NCBI GenBank assembly: GCA_964462595.1
Contig: CAYWXM010000016.1
Span: forward strand, 1 to 64,000
Origin: SURF-21 sp964462595
Lineage (GTDB): Bacteria > Actinomycetota > Geothermincolia > Geothermincolales > RBG-13-55-18
Reading direction: 5' to 3'
DNA length: 64,000 bases
The notes beneath the pieces are model-generated. The model worked only from the letters and a program-made list of their open reading frames with translations. It made no database searches and was not told the DNA's origin. Both the position numbers and the translations under genes were made by a program. Numbering within the stretch: position 1 is the first letter of the stretch; the number at the start of each line of letters is the position of its first letter. Positions 34,050 to 43,222 of this stretch are shown here, piece after piece.

Positions 34050-35402
34050 TCAGGCAATACCCCTGCTTCTCAGCTGGACTGCCGTCTCCTGGTAGTTCTC
34101 CTCCCAAACGGGATCAGCCAGGCGGCCGTATTCCTCCGCGTAGAGGTCCAGGTCGGGAGCCAGCTCGCTTATGATCCCCTCCGCTTCCGGGTGGGTGGGT
34201 CTTGCTCCGCACTGCGTAACGCATTCACGCAACACGTACGGGTGGTCGATAATCATGCAGGGTCGCAGCAGGTTTGGATGGTAAGGCACGCGTTCCCGTA
34301 TGGAACGGAAGAAATCCGATCCCAGCGCTTCGCTGAGCGATTTTTCCTTGATATTGTCCACCGCGAAGTGGGCGAACACGCATGGCTCCACGTCGCCGTT
34401 CTGGTTAATATGCAGGTAGAGCCGCCCACCGGCCATGCATCCTCCCACCAGGGGCCCGTCGCACCAGAAATCGGCGATCAGGGCTTTCTTTTCCCTGCGC
34501 ATACGGGAAACACGCTCCCAGCGCTGGATGCGCTGCTCCGGAGTGGTCATCAGATCCAGTGAGGGTCGCGTGCCTATGGGCATGTACTGGAAGTACCAGC
34601 CCAGGAAGCACCCCTTATCCTGCATGTAGTAATCGACGAATTCCTCGCTGGTCAGGATGTCCGAGTTTGAATGGGTCACGGTCGCCGAGAAGCCGTAAAG
34701 GGCTTTTGCCTCCTTGAGATTGTCCATGGCCTGCATGATCTTGTCGTATACGCCCTCTCCTCTCCTCGCTTCCGTCTCCTCCCGGTATCCCTCCACCGAG
34801 ATACAGGGGATGATATTCCCGGCTTCGGCTATCTCCTGCGCCTTATCGCGATCGATCAGGGTGCCGTTGGTATACACCTGGAAGGTCATGTCGCTGTGCT
34901 TCCTGCATAGATCGAGAAGCGGCTTGTAGTAGAAGGGCTCGCCTCCGGAGATGACGATATAATAGACCCCCATCTCCTTGGCCTCATTCAGCACGCGGTC
35001 CATGACCTCCACCGGGAGATCGTCCTGTTTCGAGTACATACCAGCGTAGCACCCCACGCACCTGAGATTGCAGCGCATGGTAGGGCTGATGACCATGAGC
35101 AGTGGCGAGCTGTAACCATGCTCTTTCTCGTAGGCCTCCCGGACCCTCGACTTGTAGAAAAGCGCATCGGTGAGGAAGTTGATCGCCCCGCGCCTGACAT
35201 TCTTGTGCAAGTCGGGCAATCTCCTCTTGATCTGCAGGATAAGGGTCCTCACGAATTCCTGCCCGTCCGGCCACTTGATCCCGCTGACGAACTTCTCCGC
35301 AAAGCCGAGCAACTTGTCATCGGGAATATTGGGAAGAACGAAGATTAAGCCGTTGATGGTCTTTTTGATGGCATAATCCCTCATCACTGAAACGTCCGGC
35401 AT
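34050..35402 (-). CDS. Radical SAM/SPASM-type protein
   Basis: A 450-residue protein. Residues 1-98 are a distinct helical N-terminal region. The [4Fe-4S]-SAM motif follows at Cys111, Cys115 and Cys118 (MRCNLRCVGCYAGMYS), then the SAM-binding YIVISGGEPFYYK. Cysteines in DFWCDGPLVGGCMAGG, VEPCVFAHF, LLRPCMI and LRECVTQCGA suggest auxiliary Fe-S clusters, as in SPASM domains. Such proteins modify peptides or catalyse sactisome-like or haem-related chemistry. No precursor peptide gene is seen beside it, so the target is unknown. AAAGGAGGTGA precedes the ATG, and the gene ends at a strong terminator. Confidence 0.88.
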   Translation of the reverse strand: MPDVSVMRDYAIKKTINGLIFVLPNIPDDKLLGFAEKFVSGIKWPDGQEFVRTLILQIKRRLPDLHKNVRRGAINFLTDALFYKSRVREAYEKEHGYSSPLLMVISPTMRCNLRCVGCYAGMYSKQDDLPVEVMDRVLNEAKEMGVYYIVISGGEPFYYKPLLDLCRKHSDMTFQVYTNGTLIDRDKAQEIAEAGNIIPCISVEGYREETEARRGEGVYDKIMQAMDNLKEAKALYGFSATVTHSNSDILTSEEFVDYYMQDKGCFLGWYFQYMPIGTRPSLDLMTTPEQRIQRWERVSRMRREKKALIADFWCDGPLVGGCMAGGRLYLHINQNGDVEPCVFAHFAVDNIKEKSLSEALGSDFFRSIRERVPYHPNLLRPCMIIDHPYVLRECVTQCGARPTHPEAEGIISELAPDLDLYAEEYGRLADPVWEENYQETAVQLRSRGIA

Positions 35403-35589
35403 CTATTTCACCTCCTTTCCTGAAACTCTCTGCCTGTCAAGGATATAAAGCACCACAAGCCACAAGCCAGATCGTGCACGACACTAACCCGATAATTATG
35501 TTCGTATACCCTTTTCTCCATATTTAATAACAGTTCTATCATATCCCGGTTATCCTGTCTTTCAAGCCCTGATCCTCCACCAAGCCCTT

Positions 35590-36567
35590 TCAGCCGCTTT
35601 TCGCGCCCGCCGCACCTCCGGCAGCCTTTGTTGTGGCCTTCGCATATCTTCCCGCCCGTGGATGCGCCTCCAAATATGCCTCTCTTAGCCTTGCCTTGCT
35701 GACGTGCGTATATATCTGGGTCGTGCTTATGCTGGCATGGCCCAGCAGTTCCTGTATGAACCTGAGGTCGGCTCCGTTTTCAAGCAGGTGCGTTGCATAG
35801 CCGTGGCGCAGCGTATGCGGGGTCATCTTGTCCTTGAGGCCCACCCGCCCGGCGTACTTCTTTACCAGCTCCCATACGCCCTGGCGCGTAAGGCGGCCCC
35901 CACGCTGGTTGAGGAATATAGCCCTCTGGCTCGCCTTTTGAACCAGCTTCGGCCTTCCGTTCATCAGGTAATCGCTCATGGCGGCGGCGGCGGCTTCTCC
36001 TATCGGGACCACGCGCTCCCGAGCTCCTTTCCCCATCACGCGCAACTCCCTCTCCTGCAGATCCATATCCTCCAGGTCCAAACCGGTGAGCTCGGAAATG
36101 CGTACCCCCGTCCCGTAAAGCGTCTCCAGGATGGCCTTGTCACGCAGGCCGGGTGGATCCTCGATGATCTTCTGTTCGAGCAGTTTTTTCGCTTCCTCCT
36201 GGCTCAGGACCCTGGGAAGTGCCTGGGTATGGTGCGGCGTTCTCAGGTCGGCGGCGGGCAATGCTCCGAACCCGCCTTCCTCGAGCAGGAAACGTTGAAA
36301 ACCCCTCAAAGCCGCAATCCCACGGGCAAGGGAGCGCGGTGACAAGCCGCTTTTTCTCATCTCTTCCACGAAGATAGTGATCTCGCGGCGATCCACAGCC
36401 TCCGGCGTCAACTTGCCGCGCCCGGAGATGAAATCTACCCAGCGGCGCAGGTCCCTGCCGTATGCCTCCACGGTGCGTTCGGAGAGCCCTTTTTCCACCT
36501 TGATGTAGACCAGGTACTCGTCCAACAGGTGCGTCCATATGCTTTTCGCGGAGCTTTCCTCTTCCAC
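35590..36567 (-). CDS. xerD: Site-specific tyrosine recombinase XerD
   Basis: A 325-residue tyrosine recombinase that resolves chromosome dimers at dif. The N-terminal SAM-like core-binding domain is at about residues 10-98. The catalytic set is Arg156 (YGTGVRISEL), Lys180, His251 and Arg254 (HTLRHGYATH), His277 (LLGHASIST) and Tyr286 (TQIYTHV). Its place near the NUDIX gene and scpA matches the actinobacterial xerD locus. The C-terminal 25 residues are Ala/Lys-rich. The start is GTG at 36567. No dif site was identified in the window. Confidence 0.9.
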   Translation of the reverse strand: MEEESSAKSIWTHLLDEYLVYIKVEKGLSERTVEAYGRDLRRWVDFISGRGKLTPEAVDRREITIFVEEMRKSGLSPRSLARGIAALRGFQRFLLEEGGFGALPAADLRTPHHTQALPRVLSQEEAKKLLEQKIIEDPPGLRDKAILETLYGTGVRISELTGLDLEDMDLQERELRVMGKGARERVVPIGEAAAAAMSDYLMNGRPKLVQKASQRAIFLNQRGGRLTRQGVWELVKKYAGRVGLKDKMTPHTLRHGYATHLLENGADLRFIQELLGHASISTTQIYTHVSKARLREAYLEAHPRAGRYAKATTKAAGGAAGAKSG

Positions 36568-36605
36568 GATATGCCTCCCTGGCGCCTACGATGGCCCCTC
36601 CCGTA

Positions 36606-37754
36606 TCAGCTCCCGAAGAAATGTCCGCTGTCCAGGTCTATGGGAAGTACGTATTCCAGAGGCTCATATTCCAGCCCGTGCGCCTCGGCGACGGGACGTG
36701 AGGTGACCCTTCCTTCGGCGGTATTCACCCCTCTAGCCAGGCTGGCATTGCGCCTTATCGATTCCTTCAGGCCGTACTCGGCTATCTCCATGGCATACGG
36801 AAGGGTCACGTTGGTAAGAGCGTAAGTCGATGTCCTCGGCACCGCGCCGGGCATGTTCCCGACACAGTAATGGAGGACGTCATGTTCCACGTACACGGGA
36901 TCGGAATGAGTCGTCATCCGCGAGGTAGTGATGCACCCGCCCTGGTCGACCGAGATGTCAGCCACCACGGAGCCTGAGCGCATATCTCGTATCGTATCTT
37001 CGTCTATGAGTACCGGTGTCAGAGCGCCGGTCAGCAGAACCGCCCCTATCACCAGGTCCGCCTCCCTCGCCATCTCTTGCACGTTCATCTTGTTGGAAAC
37101 CAGCGTCGTCACTCGCCCGTGCAGGATATGTTCAAGATAGCGCAGCCTTTCGAGGTTCTTGTCCATGACCACGACGTGTGCTTCCATGCCGGTGGCTAGG
37201 ATGGCGGAGTGCGCGCCCACTATCCCGGCTCCCAGGATGACCACGTTCGCCGGGGAGACGCCGGTAGCGCCACCCAGAAGCAGACCGCGCCCCCCGTTCA
37301 TCTTCTCGAGATAATGCGCGCCCACCTGGGGTGCCATACGTCCTGCCACCTCGCTCATGGGCGCCAGCAGGGGCAGGCTTCCGTCCGGACGCTCCACCGT
37401 CTCATACGCCATTGCTACAACCCTGCGCTTTACGAGTTCCAGGGTGAGTTCCCTGTGAGCTGCCAGATGGAGGAAGGTAAAGATTATCTGACCCTCCCTG
37501 AGCAGTACGAATTCCGATTCCTGCGGTTCCTTCACCTTGAGGACCAGATCCGCCTCGCCATATATATCCTGCGGGCTCTGCACTATCAGGGCGCCGGCTG
37601 CCTCGAAATCGGAATCGGAGATGCTCGAACCTGAGCCGGCGCCGGCTTCTATCAACACCCTGTGCCCTTCGGCCACCATCTCGTGAGCGCCCTGGGGTGT
37701 GATCGCCACGCGGTATTCCTGGTCCAGTATCTCCCTGGGAACGCCTACAATCAT
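36606..37754 (-). CDS. ald: Alanine dehydrogenase
   Basis: A 382-residue NAD-dependent enzyme interconverting L-alanine and pyruvate plus ammonia. MIVGVPREILDQEYRVAITP is the typical start. The pyruvate-binding LVLKVKEPQ lysine, FTFLHLAAHRELT histidine and Rossmann segment VVILGAGIVGAHSA are present, and VDQGGCITTSRMTTHSDPVY is the family's C-terminal motif region. It lies between NUDIX and xerD, an insertion relative to the mycobacterial order. It could support fermentation or nitrogen use. Confidence 0.95.
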   Translation of the reverse strand: MIVGVPREILDQEYRVAITPQGAHEMVAEGHRVLIEAGAGSGSSISDSDFEAAGALIVQSPQDIYGEADLVLKVKEPQESEFVLLREGQIIFTFLHLAAHRELTLELVKRRVVAMAYETVERPDGSLPLLAPMSEVAGRMAPQVGAHYLEKMNGGRGLLLGGATGVSPANVVILGAGIVGAHSAILATGMEAHVVVMDKNLERLRYLEHILHGRVTTLVSNKMNVQEMAREADLVIGAVLLTGALTPVLIDEDTIRDMRSGSVVADISVDQGGCITTSRMTTHSDPVYVEHDVLHYCVGNMPGAVPRTSTYALTNVTLPYAMEIAEYGLKESIRRNASLARGVNTAEGRVTSRPVAEAHGLEYEPLEYVLPIDLDSGHFFGS

Positions 37755-37876
37755 CTTTCCTCCCGTCCATACCAGCAGGACAACCGTTTCGCGTCAAGCG
37801 CGCGTGAAACGGCGGTGCCCCGATGCCGCCGCGTATCCGTCAGCCCCGGTCTTTTCTCCCCGCAAACCGCACCTTC

Positions 37877-38431
37877 CTACCCGGGGCCGTACCTGCCCTG
37901 CCGATAGAGCGCGCACAGGGCCAAACCCGCTATCGTCTTTGAGTCTACTATCTCACCCCGCTCGATCATGGATAGCGCCTCTTCCAGCGGCGCATGCATT
38001 ATCTCCAGGAACTCATCCTCTTCGGGAGCGGCTTCTCCCTGCTCCAGGTCGCGTGCCAGATAAAGGTGCAGGGTCTCGTCGCTGAACCCCGGCGAGGTAT
38101 AAAACGAGGCCAGCCTGGTCCACGTGCCGGCGGCATACCCTATTTCTTCCATCAGCTCCCGTTTCGCGCATTGCAGCGGGTCTTCCCCCTGCGCCAGTTT
38201 TCCCGCGGGGATCTCCACCAGGTCCTTCCCCGGCGCATGCCGGTATTGCCGTACCAGGAAGACCCCGCCATCTTCATCTATGGCGACCATCCCGACAGCG
38301 CCGTGGTGCAACACCACTTCCCTTTCCGCCTCCCTGCCGTTCGGCAGCCTGACCCTGTCGACGTAAAGGCTTACCACCTTGCCCTCGAAGACAGTCTTGC
38401 GCTTGAGGATCTCGTGTTTCTCGCCGCTCAT
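37877..38431 (-). CDS. ADP-ribose pyrophosphatase-type NUDIX hydrolase
   Basis: A 184-residue NUDIX protein. The box G-x5-E-x7-REU-x-EE-x-GU is intact at residues 77-99 (AGKLAQGEDPLQCAKREL, then MEEIGY), and the ADP-ribose-type region FYTSPGFSDETLHLYLA follows. It hydrolyses ADP-ribose or related nucleotide sugars in the cytoplasm. The ATG overlaps the M20 peptidase stop by four bases. An equivalent NUDIX gene lies between pyrG and xerD in mycobacteria, which supports orthology. Confidence 0.92.
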   Translation of the reverse strand: MSGEKHEILKRKTVFEGKVVSLYVDRVRLPNGREAEREVVLHHGAVGMVAIDEDGGVFLVRQYRHAPGKDLVEIPAGKLAQGEDPLQCAKRELMEEIGYAAGTWTRLASFYTSPGFSDETLHLYLARDLEQGEAAPEEDEFLEIMHAPLEEALSMIERGEIVDSKTIAGLALCALYRQGRYGPG

Positions 38432-39555
38432 GTCGCGTTCCTCAACCTTCCGGCGGCGGCGGCTATCTCAGAGCAAAAACGGGACAGCCTGCCGAGCTCC
38501 TGTACCTCGATGAACTCGCGTGTGGTATGGGATTCCCTGGCGCCCATTCCCAGCACCAGAGACCTGATGCTCTGTTGGTTGAGAACGTTGGCATCGCTTC
38601 CCCCGCCTGAATTCACGACGTCCACTTTCATGCCCATTGCCTTTCCAGCCTCTTTCGCCAGCAGGACCAGCGGATCCCCGTGGCTTATATTGAAACCCTC
38701 GTACGCGCGCTCCACGTCGACCTCCACACCCACGCCGACCGACACCTCGGCCTCCGTGGCCGCCCGTATCATCGACTTCCTCTGCTTTTCGAGTTTTTCG
38801 ATGTCAAGTGACCTCGCCTCTCCTTCCGCGACTACGCTATCGGGGACTATGTTCGCGGCGCGCCCCCCGCCGATCAATCCGATATTGGACGTCGTCTCGC
38901 TGTCTATGCGACCCAGGCGCATCAGGCTGATGGCCCACGCCGCACCGTAGATGGCGTTGGTGCCCTTCTCGGGTTCAACGCCGGCATGGGCGGCCTTTCC
39001 CTTGAACACGAAGTGCAGGTTATCCTGGAAAGGCGATGAGCTGACCACCTCTCCGACCCTTCCGGCACCATCGAGAACGAAAGCATGGCGTGACTCTATC
39101 CTCTCCCATTCCAGGTGTTTCGCACCCAGCAACTGTCGTTCCTCCGCCACGGTGAATATGAGTTCGAGCGGACCGTGGCGTAGTGAGCCCTCGGACGAAA
39201 GACGCATGATCTCCAGGGCGACGGCCACCCCGGCCTTGCAATCGGCTCCCAGGATAGTCTCGCCGCTAGAAACGACCCTCTCCCCCCTGATCACAGGCTC
39301 GACCCCGTTACCGGGGCTCACCGTGTCCAGGTGTGCGGAGAAGATAATGGGTGGGGCATCGACGCCCGCAGCCGGTATCTTTATGTAGACGTTGCCGGCC
39401 TCTCCGCCCACGGCCTTTCCCGCGTCGTCTATATAGGGTTCTATACCGCAGCCCCGCGCCAGTTCGCACACGAAATCGACGGCCGCGGCTTCGTGGTAAG
39501 TCTCACTGTCTATCCTCACGAGTTGCATGAAGGTATCGAGTACTCTGTCCTGCAT
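38428..39555 (-). CDS. M20-family metallopeptidase (PepT-like)
   Basis: A 375-residue dinuclear-zinc exopeptidase. Expected ligands and catalytic residues are present: His75 and Asp77 (FSAHLDTVSPG), Asp105 (LGADCKAG), Glu138-Glu139 (FTVAEERQLLG) and a C-terminal His near 349 (GARESHTTREF). The inserted dimerisation domain is at about 180-290. PepT-like proteins act as tripeptidases, but several subgroups differ in substrate. It is coupled to the NUDIX gene. The sequence looks complete. Confidence 0.9.
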   Translation of the reverse strand: MQDRVLDTFMQLVRIDSETYHEAAAVDFVCELARGCGIEPYIDDAGKAVGGEAGNVYIKIPAAGVDAPPIIFSAHLDTVSPGNGVEPVIRGERVVSSGETILGADCKAGVAVALEIMRLSSEGSLRHGPLELIFTVAEERQLLGAKHLEWERIESRHAFVLDGAGRVGEVVSSSPFQDNLHFVFKGKAAHAGVEPEKGTNAIYGAAWAISLMRLGRIDSETTSNIGLIGGGRAANIVPDSVVAEGEARSLDIEKLEKQRKSMIRAATEAEVSVGVGVEVDVERAYEGFNISHGDPLVLLAKEAGKAMGMKVDVVNSGGGSDANVLNQQSIRSLVLGMGARESHTTREFIEVQELGRLSRFCSEIAAAAGRLRNAT

Positions 39556-39656
39556 CGCCCAAGCTCCTGTTCTATCCGATCACTCGATCATCGCCGCGCA
39601 TGACGCCATGCTCCCTTGCTCGCCTTTCCCGACCTTTCCCAGGCCTTCGCCGCAGA

Positions 39657-41297
39657 CTATCCGACGACTTTCAGGTTCGGCGATTCCCTCTCTCCAAGGT
39701 GCTTGTGCAAAGCGGCTCCCACAAAATCCCGGAACAGGGGATGGGGACGATTCGGCCTCGACTTGAACTCGGGGTGGAACTGTCCGGCGATAAACCAGGG
39801 GTGATCTCTGCGCTCGATGATCTCCACCAGCCGCCCGTCCGGAGACAAACCCGAAAAGACCAGGCCTCCCTCCTGCAGTGCCGAACGGTAATGGTTGTTC
39901 ACCTCGAAGCGGTGGCGGTGCCGCTCGTATATGACCTCGTCGTCGTAGCACGTGTAGGCAAGCGTCCCTTCCTCGAGCTTACAAGGGTACAGGCCCAGGC
40001 GCATCGTGCCCCCCATCTCGTCCACATCTCTCTGGCCCGGCAGGAGATCTATGACGGGGTTGGGCGTAGCGGGGTCGAACTCCGAGCTGTTCGCTTTGGG
40101 CAGGCCGCAGATGTTGCGTGCCGTTTCGATGACCGCGCACTGCAGCCCCAGGCAGATACCAAGGAAGGGCACCTTGTTCTCGCGCGCATAGCGTATTGCC
40201 TCCACCTTGCCGTCCACACCGCGCACTCCGAAACCGCCCGGTATGAGGATCCCGTCCAGTCCCGACAGGACTTCCTCGGCGTTTTCGCGGGTAATTTCGT
40301 CTGAGGTGATCCAGCGGATGTCGACGTTCGCTTTATGGGCATAGCCTCCGTGTTTCAGGCTCTCGATGACGGACAGGTAGGCGTCGATGAGGTCGACATA
40401 CTTACCGACCACCCCGATGGTAACCTCCTGCGTGGCCGACTTGATGGCCCGCACCATCTCCTCCCACTCCGAGAGGTCCTCCTCGTGGCCTTCCAGGCCC
40501 AGGTGGCGGGCAACCACATCTCCGAGACCTTCGGAATGAAGAAGCAGGGGCACCTCGTAGATGCAGTCGGCGGTATGGGCCGACACCACGGCCTCGATAT
40601 CTATGTCGCATAAAAGGGATATCTTGTCCTTGAGGTCCATTCCTATAGATTGAGTCGAGCGGCATACGATGGCATCGGGCTGAATGCCCATGGACCGGAG
40701 CTCCTTTACGCTATGCTGTGTGGGTTTGGTTTTCATCTCGCGCGTGGTCTCCAGGAAAGGCACCAGGCTGACGTGAATATACATGACGTTCTCGGGACCC
40801 ACGTCCTTTTTGAACTGCCGGATCGCCTCCAGGTACGGCAGGCTCTCGATGTCGCCAACCGTTCCCCCTATTTCGGTGATGATCACGTCCACCTCGCTGG
40901 AGCGGGTGAGCCGCAGGATCCTCTCCTTGATCTCGTTGGTCACATGGGGGATGACCTGCACCGTACCCCCGAGGAACTCCCCCTTGCGTTCCCTGGAGAT
41001 GATCGACCAGTACACGCTGCCCGTGGTGACGTTATTCTCCCTGCCCAGATGCTCGTCGACGAAACGCTCGTAATGTCCCAGGTCGAGGTCGGTCTCTGTG
41101 CCATCGTCGGTCACGAAGACCTCGCCGTGCTGGAACGGGTTCATGGTCCCCGGATCCACGTTGATGTAGGGGTCCATCTTCTGCATGGTTACCTTGAGGC
41201 CCCGCGATTTCAGCAGCCTCCCGATGGAGGCCGCAGTTATCCCCTTTCCCAGCGACGATGCAACTCCCCCCGTCACGAAGATATACTTCACCGGCAT
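39657..41297 (-). CDS. pyrG: CTP synthase
   Basis: A 546-residue glutamine-hydrolysing enzyme that converts UTP to CTP. The N-terminal synthetase domain begins with YIFVTGGVASSLGKGI. The glutaminase domain carries the nucleophile in FLGICLGLQCAV and the His-Glu pair in GQFHPEFKSRPNRPHPLF. Length and domain order are normal. GGGGAGGTAAAAGAG precedes the ATG. The upstream region has a good promoter and a repeat-rich leader of about 165 bases, suggesting pyrimidine-responsive control. Confidence 0.97.
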   Translation of the reverse strand: MPVKYIFVTGGVASSLGKGITAASIGRLLKSRGLKVTMQKMDPYINVDPGTMNPFQHGEVFVTDDGTETDLDLGHYERFVDEHLGRENNVTTGSVYWSIISRERKGEFLGGTVQVIPHVTNEIKERILRLTRSSEVDVIITEIGGTVGDIESLPYLEAIRQFKKDVGPENVMYIHVSLVPFLETTREMKTKPTQHSVKELRSMGIQPDAIVCRSTQSIGMDLKDKISLLCDIDIEAVVSAHTADCIYEVPLLLHSEGLGDVVARHLGLEGHEEDLSEWEEMVRAIKSATQEVTIGVVGKYVDLIDAYLSVIESLKHGGYAHKANVDIRWITSDEITRENAEEVLSGLDGILIPGGFGVRGVDGKVEAIRYARENKVPFLGICLGLQCAVIETARNICGLPKANSSEFDPATPNPVIDLLPGQRDVDEMGGTMRLGLYPCKLEEGTLAYTCYDDEVIYERHRHRFEVNNHYRSALQEGGLVFSGLSPDGRLVEIIERRDHPWFIAGQFHPEFKSRPNRPHPLFRDFVGAALHKHLGERESPNLKVVG

Positions 41298-41354
41298 CTC
41301 TTTTACCTCCCCGTGTTTAAACAGCCTCTCCAGGAATATTCTCTACAAAGAGAA

Positions 41355-41405
41355 GGAATCCCTACGCATGTCAGGGATTCCCTTATTCACATTTTACGGG
41401 ATTCC
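41355..41405 (-). promoter_or_regulatory. pyrG leader with alternative GGAATCCC hairpins
   Basis: On the minus strand GGAATCCC occurs at 41405-41398 and again at 41381-41374, and its complement GGGATTCC at 41362-41355. Either upstream copy can pair with the last one, giving mutually exclusive stems. The downstream stem is followed by the pyrimidine-rich TTCTCTTT and then a small TTCTCT/AGAGAA hairpin. This resembles an attenuator layout but lacks a long U-run. Confidence 0.45.
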
Positions 41406-41468
41406 TCCGGCCTGTTTATTGCCGGTCACCTCCCGGCGGCCATATATATTACTCATCCACTAAAGAGC

Positions 41469-41498
41469 AGTATAACTCATGCCGGTCCGGGCTCACAA
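41469..41498 (-). promoter_or_regulatory. pyrG: Promoter of pyrG
   Basis: On the minus strand TTGTGA (41498-41493) is followed after 18 bases by TATACT (41474-41469). This would start transcription near 41462 and leave a leader of about 165 bases before the pyrG ATG. Confidence 0.55.
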
Positions 41499-41569
41499 CA
41501 GGAACTGCCATTTTCACTGCAGCTGCTGCGGGAATCAGGCCCGGTGTACCCCCCCCGGGGCTCCCTCTT

Positions 41570-42406
41570 TCAGGAATTCCGGGCTTTCAACCATTTCGCG
41601 AATCTCAACATGTATGCGCGGCGGGGGGAAAAGGCCATGGATAGCAGGAAAAACGCGAACAGGACGAGCACGATGGTGGCCCCCGAAGCGATATCGTACC
41701 AGAAGGAGAGGTAGAGCCCCGCCACCACCGAGACGACCCCGATTATCAACGCCGCGACAATCGTGCCCCGGTAGTTGCGAGAGATCTGCATCCCGGCGGC
41801 ACCGGGGACGACGAGAAGGGAGGAGACGAGGATTATTCCCACCAGCTTGATGGAGATGACGACGGTAAGGGCCATGGTCACCAAAAGCCCGTAATAGACG
41901 AACCTCACCGCGAGACCGCTGGCCGTAGCCGTCTCCTCGTCGAAAGCGACAAAGAGAAGCTCCTTGAAAAAAAGAATGATGAATATGGCCGCCAGCACAC
42001 TCATGACCGCTATTACGATAACGTCTTTCCAGCTCAAGGCGAGGATACTACCGAAAAGGTAGCTCATGAGATCCAGGTTATAAGCATCTGCCAGCCTTAC
42101 CAGCACCACCCCCATGGCCATAGCGGTGGCGAAGAGAATGCCGATGACCGTGTCCTCGTGAACGCTCCCCTTGCGGCTGAACCAGCCTATCCCCAGGGCT
42201 ACCGCGGCACAGAAACCTCCCGCGGACAGCATGGGGTCGATGCCCGCCGCAAGGCCTATAGCCACCCCCCCGAAGGCGGCGTGCGATATCCCCATGCCCA
42301 CGAAAGCAAGCCGCCTCACCACCACGAAAAAGGATATGAGCGAACAGAGCAGGGCGATAATGACCCCGCCCACGAGCGCCCTCTGCGCAAAACCGTACGC
42401 CAGCAT
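41570..42406 (-). CDS. znuB: Zinc/manganese ABC transporter permease
   Basis: A 278-residue polytopic membrane protein of the ABC-3 family, with about eight hydrophobic segments. The motifs HEDTVIGILFATAMAMG, FFVVVRRLAFVGMGISHAAFG and LVSSLLVVPGAAGM are characteristic. It forms the channel with the ATPase and the lipoprotein encoded upstream. It starts three bases after znuC, and its own end lies 272 bases before the pyrG ATG. Zinc is favoured over manganese because the operon is led by a Zur-type regulator. Confidence 0.92.
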   Translation of the reverse strand: MLAYGFAQRALVGGVIIALLCSLISFFVVVRRLAFVGMGISHAAFGGVAIGLAAGIDPMLSAGGFCAAVALGIGWFSRKGSVHEDTVIGILFATAMAMGVVLVRLADAYNLDLMSYLFGSILALSWKDVIVIAVMSVLAAIFIILFFKELLFVAFDEETATASGLAVRFVYYGLLVTMALTVVISIKLVGIILVSSLLVVPGAAGMQISRNYRGTIVAALIIGVVSVVAGLYLSFWYDIASGATIVLVLFAFFLLSMAFSPRRAYMLRFAKWLKARNS

Positions 42407-42409
42407 GCC

Positions 42410-43222
42410 TTATTGCTCCCTGCTTTCCCCGCTTACTCCGGTCAGGTAGTCCAGTTCGCTGCGGAAGGCGCCCCTGAGCCTCTCGCTGCCCAGGACCTCA
42501 TCGGGCTTTCCCCGCAACTGCATGGTGCGGTTTATGTAAACGATCTCGTCCGCAAAACGCGCCATCACGTTTACATCGTGGGAAACGAAGATGACCGAGA
42601 GGCCTTTTTCGATCTTCAGGTTCTCCAGGAGGTCCATGAACTGCTCCTGTGACTGGTAATCCAGCCCTGAGGTGGGCTCATCCAGCAGCAGTATCCTCGT
42701 CTCCAGGCACAGGGCACGGGCCAGGAACGCCCTCTTCTGCTGCCCGCCCGAGAGCTCCGCGATATGCCTCTTCTCCAATCCCCCCAAACCCACCGCCCTT
42801 ATGCTCCCCAGTGCCGCTTCGCGGTCTTTCCTGCTCGGGAAACGCATAGGACCTATACAGCAGGTGCGGCCCATCATCACCACATCATAAACGGATACGG
42901 GGAAGAGGGGGTCGAAAAGTACCTGCTGCGGCATGTAACCGATGTGGTGAAGCTCGTGTTTGAGCTCGCCCGGCTTCATGCCCATGACACATACCTCGCC
43001 CCGTTCCGGCTTCAACAGGCCCAGGATGACCCTGATAAGCGTCGTCTTTCCGGCTCCATTCGGTCCGATGACTCCCGTGAAGCTCCCCTCGTCCAGGGAA
43101 AAGGTGATGCCCTCCAGCACCGTATGCCCGTCAAGTCTAACCCACACGTCCTCCAGGATGATCACCTTCCTGGGCCCGTTTATGGATTCGCCGAAGAATT
43201 CGCTGACGCGGCACCCCCTCAC
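42410..43222 (-). CDS. znuC: Zinc ABC transporter ATP-binding protein
   Basis: A 270-residue ATPase. Walker A is GPNGAGKTT near residues 53-61, the signature is ELSGGQQKRAFLARAL, and Walker B is RILLLDEPTSGLD. It energises metal uptake with znuB and znuA. The start is a GTG at 43222 with GGAGGT six bases upstream, overlapping the znuA stop by four bases. The first 18 residues before IILEDVWVRL are an extra leader, so a later start is possible. Confidence 0.93.
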   Translation of the reverse strand: MRGCRVSEFFGESINGPRKVIILEDVWVRLDGHTVLEGITFSLDEGSFTGVIGPNGAGKTTLIRVILGLLKPERGEVCVMGMKPGELKHELHHIGYMPQQVLFDPLFPVSVYDVVMMGRTCCIGPMRFPSRKDREAALGSIRAVGLGGLEKRHIAELSGGQQKRAFLARALCLETRILLLDEPTSGLDYQSQEQFMDLLENLKIEKGLSVIFVSHDVNVMARFADEIVYINRTMQLRGKPDEVLGSERLRGAFRSELDYLTGVSGESREQ

